Part shown: one piece after another, positions 53,888-64,000 of the stretch
Layout of the letters: the number at the start of each line of letters is the position of its first letter
How positions within the stretch are numbered: the first letter of the stretch is position 1
From: Pseudocercospora fijiensis CIRAD86
Taxonomy: Eukaryota > Ascomycota > Dothideomycetes > Mycosphaerellales > Mycosphaerellaceae
Direction of reading: 5' to 3'
Length of the DNA: 64,000 nt
Assembly: GCF_000340215.1 (NCBI RefSeq)
Contig: NW_006921533.1
Coordinates: 6,882,500 to 6,946,499 of the forward strand
Program-made: the position numbers and the translations under genes
Notes under the pieces: generated by a model
Told to the model about the DNA's origin: nothing
The model's input: the letters and a program-made list of their open reading frames with translations, nothing else
Database searches by the model: none

Positions 53888-56800
53888 ACCTCCGCTAGCG
53901 TTAATAACGACAATACTAGATACGATAAGCTAGAGGTATTAGTAGGAAAACTAGTAGAGGTAATATAGTCTAACAACGCCGCCTTAGCGGCCCTACGACC
54001 GAATAATAACTATTCTAGGCTACCGGGGTAGTAGCGATATAGAAATCTTTACGCGATGCATAGCCGAACTAGCTAAGGTGCGACTAGAGCTAAGTAGCTA
54101 GCTAATTAGAATTAGAATGCTCGAGCTAGTATCGTACGAGAGATTAGCTTAGAACGCTACGCCTATAGAGGCCTTAGCGCTAAAGGCAATCCTAGGCCTA
54201 CCTAAGATAGGGCCGGCTTTATAGACCCGAGGTTCGAGCCCGCCGACGTATATACTCTACTATACGCTAGTCCTCCTTATACTCTAGTTACGGACTTTAG
54301 TTAGGAGGTCGCGCCCTATAAGTTTAAGCCTAAGTAAGTTAGGTATTTTAATAAGGACCTTCTAGAGAGTAAGGGCAAAGGCCTAGTTATATATATTAGT
54401 AATACGGCCTATTATCGAGACGTTTTTGCTTTTATTACTCGCCTCGATATAGCTATTTAAGTAGGCGAGTATCTAGTAGCAACCCTACGTCTATTACTAT
54501 ATAGATGCCTTTAGGGCTCCGCCTTAGCTTAGTACCTTTACGGCCTTACTAACGATCGACGTACGCTCCTTTAAACTAGCCCGGGTATCGAGCGATAGAA
54601 GGAGGCCTTACGCGAGCAGTTCCGATTAGACCCCTTAGTCGCGGCGCGCGAATTAGAATCGGAACAATATCGTATTAAGGAAGTCGCGGCCCGAAAGAGC
54701 GTAAGCGAATTCGTTATTAACGTTATACGTTTAGCGTAGTAAAGCGGTACGGAGTTACTTATAGGGTAAATTAACTATATCTTCCGGAAGATCGTACTAG
54801 AGCTACGTAGCGATCTTAATACGCCTATACTATTATAGACGTATTAGACGCTTATCGATATAATACAAGCCTATTATACGATATAGGTAGAGTTATATCC
54901 TCTAGGTAGTACTACTACCGGCTACTATAATAGTAAGTTAAACCTTCGATATAGCGATTCGGTATAGGGTAGGTTCGTAGACCTTAGGTTCGCGTCTAGG
55001 TCTCGTTTTAATACTAGACGCTCGTCTTTTCTTAGAAATAACAATCCCTATAATCGGTAGTAACCTAATACGTTCTAGCAACGCCGTTAGCCTAGATTAT
55101 AGGTCTATAGCCGCTAGAGACTATAGGGCGTAAACGTAAGCGTAAACGAGAAAATAGTAGACGCCCGCGGTCTCCCGTAGTATCCGAATCCTTAGAGATA
55201 GTAGACGAATTTCGGAAATATAAAAGGCTAAGGCATTCCCGCAAATTCCTAGGCTTATAGTAAAGCTACGTTCTTTTACGATTTAGTAGACCTAGGGTAG
55301 GAGACTAACTATTAAGAACTAGAATATATTAATACTACCTAAGCCGAGGGCGGAGAGTAGGCCGAGGATTAGTACGTAGCCGGCGAGGATATCGGCGGTA
55401 TCGAGGTAGAAGAGGACTAAGCTCTTCCTCCTATAAACCTATAGTTAACTCTAGTATACTACGCCTAGCCGTAGGTTCGTAGACCTAAGGTAAATGCCTA
55501 GCCTTAACGCGATAAAACGCGACCCGAGGGTCGGTAGACGCGTTATAATATATACGGAGAGGTTTTCCGCTTAGCTAACGAGTTTTTTAATAGCTACCTC
55601 GATTATACGTACCCTAAGGACGCTACTAGGAAGCGTACGAATATTCTTTACGAGCTAGCTCCGGGAAACTCCTCGAGCTAGAAGTAAAACTAGTTACTAC
55701 TAGCTAGTATAAACCGCAAGTCTACCGGAATTCTAGAATCCCTAGTAGTAGCGGAACTCCCGAAGTCGCCGGATTGCTTACTACCGGATAAGTAAATATC
55801 TTTATACCTAGCAATAACGATTATAGTAGGATAGCCTAGCTAAATATCGACACCTATACTTCTAGTACTATAGTCCGTAACCCCTAGTCTATTAATAGAT
55901 ATCTAAGCCTAAATATTCTAGTCTATATCGGTATCGCGCCCCCTTATAGTAGATTATATACCTACGCTAGCGGGCGTAGCTTTTCCTATAGAAGATTCTT
56001 CCGCTACGATCGCTCTATAGTAGACTACGCCTAGCTCTATCTATATATTAGATTTGTTACTAGATATCCTAGCGGGCGTAGCGACTACTATCGGGAGGTC
56101 CCCGATTAATCTAGACGCGCTAAATGCTTAGAATGCTATAATATTAGTTACGGAGTAGCCCTAAGTCTACTATATCGCCTAAACGGCTAAGGCTACGCCC
56201 TTAGTAGAAGAGGCGTAGTACTATATAATTTTATCGAGTATCTCGAAGATTTCTTCCCCTATCGACGATAGGAAGGCTCGTATAGGAAAGCGCTCCTTCG
56301 GTACTATTAATAACCTTATACTATAGGTCTATTATATACGAGAACGCCCGTAATAGGAATTGTAAATTATACCCTACTTAGTAAAACTCCCTCCGGGAGA
56401 CCTAGCTTATACCTTTAGATATTACGATATTGTCGAAGCGAACTATACCCTTTCTTTAGAAGGGGATTTTAAGCGCGTTTACCTCGATACTAGTACTAAA
56501 GCATCTATAATAGACCGGGGGTAGCTAACTATATAACTAGGGTAAGACGATATTTAGTATCTTAAGTAACCTCTAGAATTCCGTAGTTTAGCTAGAAGTA
56601 TATAGTACGAGTAATAGATCAATTTATCGATATACTTTCCTATCTTCGCTAGGTATTCTTAGTTACCCGCTCTAGCCTATATTAAATAGCTAGTAAGGGT
56701 AATGCTAAACTTACCCTATAATATACTCCTCGGGATAGATATTATAACACTCGTAGGATTTATTATCTATATAGGCGCTAGATATATCGAGATAATAGGA

Positions 56801-59800
56801 AACGACGGCGCGCTTATACCGATCGCCTATTCGCTAAAATCCGATCGTTTCCTACGCGCTAATATTAAGTCTATAGATAGACTAAGAGTGCTACTATATA
56901 TAGCCGTTATAGCTAAGGTATAAATCGATAAAGCCGACGCCCTAAAAGACGCAAATAGAGACTTCCTCTTCGCGCTAAATCTACTTAGCCTCCCTAGTAC
57001 GGCGGTAGTATACGCCTATATAGCCGGACTAGAGATACTAGCGGTATAGGTCCGTAACCTTAGCTACGATAACGACTTAATTATTTAGCGATATCGAAGT
57101 ATAGGCGAATTATAGGAACTATAGCTAGATAACTTCTACTAGATCGATAAGTTCGATACCGACCCTAGGTCGATAGAGCGTAAGATTAGCGGTACGCCTC
57201 TTAGACGAGATCTACGACTAATAAATAAGCTCTACTATATATCCGAATCGATAGACCTACGGTCCCTAGTAGTTTTTTAGAGCGACGCTATAGGCTAGCT
57301 TTAGGCAATTCTGCCTCTAGCTAAAGACTCCGTAAATCGCGATTAGGCTAGAGTAGGTCTATAATTCCGGTAGATCCGTAAATCTTAACCTACTATTTAC
57401 AGACTTAGCGAAAACGACGAGATAGACTTAATAGACCTAGACTACCCTTCCGATACTACGAAGATCTTAGTAGATACGGGGATAGCTACTATTACAACCT
57501 CGGCTAGAGTAACGATTTATATAGCGAATCCGGATACCGCGGTAGCCTTAGACATTAGGTCTATCGTAGAAAAATACCCCTAACTATAGATAGATTAGGG
57601 TACGACGATCGATCTTCCTAAAGATAGATAGCTAGAGCTCCTACTTAAATCCGGCTAGGAAAACGAGAAGTTTAGTAGTTAGGTCTACCGTATATCCGAT
57701 AAGGATAATATAGAGGTAAATAAGTAGTTTAATAAGCTTTATACTTAAGGCAAAATAGCCTAGAGTAAAAAGCTATCGCCGCTAGTATAGCTAGTCTTTA
57801 TAGTCTAAAGAACTCTTTTCCGCGACGATAGTACTATATATAGGAAGCCGCGTATAGTAATCGACATCCGAGGCCTTAATAGTATATCCTAGAAGGACAC
57901 CTACCCGCTACTACTCTAGGACGATATTATCGCGAAATTACGCGGCTATAAGTACATTTCTATTATAGATATAAGATCTATATTCTACTAGTTCGTAGTC
58001 GCGGAAAAGGATTGCTAGAAATTTACCGTTAATACTACGTAGGGATAGGAATATCTAAAAGTCGCTACTATAGGTTACTATAATAGCGTATAGTACGTAT
58101 AAAGACTACTCGACTATACCCTACGGGAATTCGGCGACGTAGCGAATAGGTATATTAATAATATAGTTCTCGGCTCGGTAGACCTAGAGTCCTACCGAGA
58201 TTTACTTAATCGCGTATTTAAAAAAATAGATAAAATACGGTTTAGTTTAGAACTAGGAAAGGCGTTCTTAGGTTTCCCCTTTATAAAAATCCTAGATAGA
58301 GAAGTAGACGGAAAAGGCTTTGTAATATAGGCGGATCGACTCGTAGTACTACGAGAATTAGAAAAACCTACTAACGCCGAATAACTTAAGCAATATCTCG
58401 GACTAGTAGGCTACCTTAGATCTACGGTACTATACTATAGAAGAATTACCCTACCGCTATAATAGGCGAAAGTCGCGGCTATAAAGGATTATTAGGCTAC
58501 CTAAACGAAAGGAGGCAAGCGACGCGCTTAAATACAGGGCGCGCGCCTCTAATAGACTAACGAAATAAACACCGCTTAGGAAATTATATAGTCGATATAG
58601 TCGGAAGAGTACCGAGGGTTTCTTTAGTATTTTAACCCTAAGTCTACCCTCTATATCGACGTTAATATATCTAAGGAATTTAGAATCGGGGTAATATACT
58701 ACTAAGTCTACGGAGACTTAGATATAGAATACGAGGAGCCCGAACTAGTAACTCGTAGAGACGATATAGTTTCGGATTTCGTTAATAGTACTACCTAGTT
58801 ACGGAGATCTAAGCAATTCCCGCGTAATAGACTTAAGGTCTTAGGATTTACTAGCTATATACTTACCGGGGCCGAAGCCCGCTACTAGCCTATAGAACTC
58901 GAATTGTTCGGGGTAGTATAGGCAATTAAGAGGGCCTCTTATATAGTAGATTCCGCGCTAAAGACTATCGTAGTTACCGACTATAGTATAGTTACTACGA
59001 TAGCGAAAAAGATATAGATCGCAACGATAGTATCTACGGCTAGCCTTAACCGCCGAATTATCTAAGCCGCGGTATATATTTCCTAGTTTATAAACCTCGA
59101 TATTATTTATAGGCCGGGTAGGAATTATATCGCTCCTAATATACTCTCCCGATTATAAGGCGCGAGCTCTCCTAATCGATATAACCTTAATATAAGCGGC
59201 CTCGACGAGATTCTCGCGATATTAGTAAGGGCGCCGATATTAGAAATGCTACGAAACCCTACGTCTATTAACGATATCGGGAGTAGCGTAGAAAAGGTAT
59301 ATATTATAGAAAGATCTAGACGAGATACGAACGATACCTAGAATCGGCCTACGCTAAAGACCGGTACTATACCCCCTTATCTAGATCCTAGGTCGCGATC
59401 CTTAGCCCTTCCTAACTTCTATTTAAGCGTTCCTATTCTTTCTACTATAGCGTTAGTTAATATAGTATCCCTATCTAGGATCGACTATACTAAGTGTTTT
59501 CTTTCGCGACTCGATAGATATAAATACTAGGCCTACGATAAGATCCCCGCATTTTTCTATAGTCTCCGGGGGCAGCCTAGCTATTATATTAAAACAGTTA
59601 TATCGCTGTCCGACGACTTTAAAACCTAGCTAAGATAGGCTTATTAGGAAGACCGCCTATAGAGACGTTTACTCTCTGTCCTCTAGTCTATTAAGATAGC
59701 GTATATATAGGAATAGTAGCCTTAGCCGGATCGAATATTAAACCGCTAGGCGAGGAGGAGGCAAAAGCGCGAGCGAGATAGAGAGCTTAAGCGAAGGTCC

Positions 59801-62300
59801 GCGTACCTCGAAGCCGCCTAGCGGAAAGATAATAGCTAAACACTATAGGTCTATCCTAAGGCAACGCCCGGCTACCTCTTAAAACTACCTTCTTTCCGCT
59901 CTTCGGAGGATACGGCCGCTCGTAGTATATAGAACGCGCTTAAGAGACTAGACGATGTTCCTATAGACCTAAAGTCCTTATATAGTATTAGATTCTTTCG
60001 GGAGGACGGCCTTATCTACTACGTCGACCTAGTTTTACTTTACTCTCGATTATATATTCCTTTCGCCCTTACTTACGAGATCTTTAAAATAGTATATAAC
60101 CTAAGGTACTACGCGGGGTTCTAGCGTACGCTCGATTAAGTTAACGCTAGTTTCTATATTAGGAACTGCCGTCGCTATTTAGAACGATATATCGATTAGT
60201 ATAATATATATAAGGCGAACTAATCGACTCGGTATAAGCCCTACGGCTAGCTTAACCTAATAGACTCGAAGTATCGACTTCCTATAGATATCTAAATAGC
60301 GGATTAGATTATAGGGCTCCTACCTACTAACGAAGGTTTTAATACGCTTCTTATAGTAACCTATAAGAAGTCTAAACGGGTTTTGCTCCTTCCGGGCAAA
60401 TACTAGTAGACTATAGAAACGTAGGCAGCCTAATACCTTACGTCTATCTAAGAACGATCTTAGCGGGTTACTAAGGTATTTATTTGCGACCGGGACCCTA
60501 AATAGCTATCTAAGTTTTTTACTATAATAATAAAGCTACTAGGTATATCGATCCTCGCCTCTATAGCGTACTATCTATAGACCGATAGCTAGTCTAAACG
60601 TATAAATTAGACCGTAGAAATCGCTATACGGTATTTCGTTATAGCTAATCCGGACGCGTAGTAGATAGACGTCCTACCCTCCCTTATATCCTACCTTAGG
60701 AGCGTTAAAAATGCGAGTACTAGCGTCTCGCCCGACGAGATGCTTTTCGGATTCGATTTAAATATAGACGCTTTTATCGGGCTTCGAGAATTACAGCTAA
60801 AAGACTATATAACGCTACGATAGCAATTTCGTAACGTAGCTAAAGAATCGATAGCCTTCGTAGTAGTAGATATAAAATACCGCTACGACGCTAAGTATTA
60901 GTATATATTCTTCGAGCTAGGAGACTACGCTATACTTAGGCTATATTACGGATATCGCGTATACGATTAGGCTTATCGTAAGTATAGCAACTAAGCTATA
61001 GGTCTCTTTAAGATTAAGAGGAGAATAGGCAAATTAGCCTACGAGCTTAAGCTACCGCAATTAGTTAAGTTCTATCTAATCGTATCTATAGCGTAGTTAG
61101 AGCTAGCCCCGAACCTAGCAAAGGACCCGTTTATAAGGCTATACGACCGCATCCCCGTACCGATAGACCTATAGTCTAAGCAACCGGCAATAACTCTAGA
61201 ACGCATTTTAGGGAAGCGTAGTTCTAGAGGGAGAACGGAATATCTAGTTAAGTAGAAGAACGAGCAGCCGATAATAAATAAATAGATCTAGGTAGACGAC
61301 CTTCTAGAGAGTAACGCTTACCTAATCGACTAGTTCGAGGACTCCTAATTTACGGATAGACAGATTAACTAGATAAAACTATCCCTAATATTACGAAAGC
61401 CTACGTAGGTCGCGCCGATAGTAAAGCGACTCTAGTCTAACGGTACTAAAGACGAATAACTATAGCGAGATACGTAGCCTATAAGACGCTAGCCGCTAAG
61501 AGGAGGTAGAAGGCCGAACTACGCGGAAGATAGCGACCCTAAGTCTATTAAGGCGGTTACCTAACCCGACGCTTAGAAAGCGTAGATAGGTTAGTCGGCT
61601 ACCGATATAGATCCGAACCGGCTAACTTCGCTAGTAAGTAAAAATACTACGTTAAGCGAATCGATTAGCTCCGATATATACTACTCCTACGACGACGAGA
61701 ACGGCGACGCCTAGAAACAGGCTAAGACCTTAGGTCTACTAACCGTATCTAACGCTAGATCGCGTAAACTAAAGGCTAGGACGCTTATCCTAACGGTAAG
61801 GCGCCTTACTAAGGAGGAAATCTAGCGATAGAGAGATACTCCTACCCTACTAAATATATAAGTAGGGGCGTATCGTAGAATCCTCTATAACGATACCTTA
61901 CCGTCCTTTTTTACTATACTACGTTTCTCTCTAATTACCGCGAATTAGTACCTCGACCTATAGCTATAGGTTTTTCCCCTATTAGGAGAAATCTAAGAAG
62001 TTTTCCTAGAAAATTACCTAGACAGATCTTATACGTATTATAGACCTAGATATTAGGCCTAAGAGGCTACCCTATCTTTCTCTCGTACCCTTACTTCCGA
62101 CTATTCTAGCGCCTTCTATCTATTAGATATACGCGGCTAGAATAAGGTTTACGTACCCGCGCGACCGTTATTAAACGTAGTACGTAGAAGCTCGGACTAT
62201 ATCGCCGAAGTAACATTTTAACTATCGCTCGAATTAATAATAATAATAATATATACGGCTACGAGGTATAATAAGTATACGAGGCGTATAACTGTAGCTG

Positions 62301-64000
62301 TCTATATTATAGCAATATTAAACAAGCATTATAAAGAAGCATTACTACTAATATAGCCGGAGGATCGAAGCTTTAGTAGAAGCGCGGCGCGATAATGTTC
62401 GGTTAGGAGGATACGCCTCTACTAGAGTATACGCCTCTACTAGGCGGCACCCCTAAAACGCCTCCGTCCGGCTAGGTAACAATATCGCTATAGCGCGGCA
62501 AAGACCCTAAGGGAATAGAACAAGGCAACGAAGTAGAGAATAAAGAGAATTCTAAGGCAATAGAAATAGATAGAGAAGATAGTAATAACGACTATAAGGG
62601 AAATAGAGGACGGGAGCCTATTCCCGAGAATAAAGAGAATAAGAATAAAGAGAATAAGAATAAAAAGAATAAGAATAAAGAGAATAAAAACGAAGAAAAT
62701 AAAAATAAAAAAACTAATAATAAGGAAGGGGAGCCTATTCCTAGAACTAAGAATAAGGATACTACTAGAAAGAGGGGAAATCCCGAGGATAGTTAATCTA
62801 CTACTCTAAATAATAGGGGAGCAGTAGTAAGGCAGGCTATACCTACTAATAGGAAAGAGTAAGGACAGGATAACGACGAGGCTAAGAAAGAGGTTTCCGA
62901 TAACGGCGGAGAAGAAGAGTAGAGTTAGTAGGCTACTAAGAGATAGGCGCCTAAGACGAAGCGTCTTATTATCGCGCTACCTAAGCCGGGCGAAATCCTA
63001 CGTATACCGTACCTAGACAAGGTGCCGAGGTTTTCTAATATACTCTCGTATATCGATAGAGCTAGGTATAAGGCTAACGTCGTCTCGGACGTACTAGATA
63101 TACTAGTACGTTCTATTAACGGCATAATACGGCGCGAATACAAACTCCTATATAAGATTGCAACGAATAGTAGGCCGGAAAAGGCTTTAGTGCTATAGTT
63201 ACCTATAGCTCCTATCTACGCCGAGCGGTATATAGCCTTCGGCACTCCTCGAATCGAGTATACGCTTATACCTTAGGTCTATAAGACGATTAGCGCCTTA
63301 GGTAATCGCCTATATTATATCTTAGAGACTAGCTATAACGCCGACGCGCCGTACTATTACGATACCTACGATTAGTAAGGTCGCGAACGCCTCGACCTCT
63401 ACGAATAGAAGCTTCGCGACGGTATAGAGACTAAGGCTAGACGCTAGGTCTATCGTAAGGAATCGAAGGAAGAGAGCCTTAGGGACAACAACTATAAGGC
63501 CTTATAGATCGAATTAGAAACAGAGGGCGAGCGCGCTACGCGTCTTACCGATATTAAGAAGGCCTTAAAGGCTAAGGCCGACTAGTATAAGAGGAAGTTT
63601 AGGAAAAAGGATAATAAGGGCCGCGACGTATATAGTAACTACCTCTAGCCGGACCTCGCCTCTTTTAAGAACAAGTACGATTTCGATACCGACGACGAGA
63701 AGCCTACCTAGGCTAGGAAGAAGGCTATCCTCGGCGCGCGTATAGTACTATAGGCGGATTAGCTTATCGGCATTTTGCCTAATAGACTAGTAGTATACCT
63801 CGTATCGGTCTAGCTATTATATTTTAGCCTTAACGAATTTAAGATAGCGCTTATTAACCCGGATTCTATATACGGTTCCGAAAAGCATATAAATTAGTAA
63901 TACGCCCCCTCCGGCGAATAGCCTAAGGCAATCTAGAAGAGTACCGGCGAGATCTACCCTTCTAGATAGATAAGGAAAGGCTAAAGCGGACTAAGAAACC
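62301..64000 (+). mobile_element. RIP-degraded DNA with a Lys/Asn/Glu-rich frame; start of another element or 3' ORF
   Basis: A repeated atacgcctctactag pair lies near 62410-62440. An (AATAAAGAGAATAAG)-type repeat at 62610-62710 encodes KENKNKENKNK-like sequence. Then a long plus-strand frame with few stops follows: LPKPGEILRIPYLDKVPRF, LVRSINGIIRREYKLLYKI, YNADAPYYYDTYD, ASFKNKYDFDTDDEKPT, LVVYLVSVQLLYFSLNEFKI. No known domain recognised; perhaps the gag of another retroelement continuing to the right. Window ends inside it. Confidence 0.45.

Larger units (their letters stand above)
43081..62300 (+). mobile_element. Large RIP-degraded chromodomain Ty3/Gypsy retrotransposon, interrupted by a nested element
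   Basis: The outer element reads on the plus strand in order. A long gag-like frame runs 43080-44435 and resumes at 53893-55200 after the nested insertion. Retropepsin is near 56702-56800 (LPYNILLGIDIITLVGF). The reverse transcriptase (57850-58480) has its catalytic box at 58151-58174 reading YINNIVLG, both Asp changed to Asn. RNase H is near 58600-59160. Integrase is at about 60000-61000 (IADQIIGLLP, FICDRDPKQLSKFF). A chromodomain-like tail near 61180-61340 reads EYLVK, a TAG stop in place of Trp, then KNEQPI and LLESNAYLIDQFED. Downstream, about 330 further codons remain protein-like. RIP stops throughout. LTRs not found; ends approximate. Confidence 0.8.

Overview
The window looks like nuclear DNA of a filamentous ascomycete (Pezizomycotina), most likely a Dothideomycete. 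The genes carry many short GT-AG introns (about 46-65 bp) with CTAAC/CTAAT-like branch points. They encode typical mould proteins (Zn2Cys6 regulator, Fur-type NCS1 permease, Gpi2, Arb2-domain, CmcJ-like). The repeats show repeat-induced point mutation (RIP): CpA and TpG are almost absent, TpA is in excess, and CpG is kept. Species cannot be read from the sequence.

Layout. 1-8280: RIP-degraded transposon DNA, with a Ty3/Gypsy element on the minus strand (RNase H to Gag, running off the left edge) and an unrecognised degraded element. 8290-26280: gene island 1, with a small DnaJ-zinc-finger-like ORF, a 100-N gap, an N-carbamoyl-D-amino-acid amidohydrolase/hydantoin racemase fusion (-), a Zn2Cys6 regulator (+), a 13-exon NCS1 permease (-), an NTF2-like pseudogene (+), a PHD-finger protein (-), an Arb2-domain protein (+), a 138-bp tandem repeat with an un-RIPed gag-like scrap, and GPI2 (-). 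26285-29490: RIP island with a Tc1/mariner relic (+) and a long unrecognised degraded ORF (-), bracketed by a short inverted repeat. 29550-40280: gene island 2, with a DUF202 protein, a formate/nitrite-transporter (FNT) protein, two hypothetical genes, an Mcr1-like cytochrome b5 reductase, a glutathione S-transferase/CmcJ fusion, an alpha/beta hydrolase and a lipocalin-like protein. 40300-64000: RIP-degraded transposons, with a second Tc1/mariner relic and a large chromodomain Gypsy element whose gag is split by a nested 9.45-kb Gypsy element with 128-bp terminal repeats.

The most interesting unit is 8978-17360. A carbamoylase fused to a hydantoin racemase, a pathway-type Zn2Cys6 factor and an NCS1 permease sit side by side, with GATA (AreA-type) sites in the shared promoter and upstream of the permease. 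This has the logic of bacterial hyu (hydantoin utilisation) clusters, which pair carbamoylase and racemase with the NCS1 transporter Mhp1. I infer a nitrogen-scavenging cluster for 5-substituted hydantoins or N-carbamoyl amino acids; no hydantoinase is visible in the window.

All coordinates of degraded transposons are approximate. Exon models were deduced by eye from splice consensus, phase and protein continuity.
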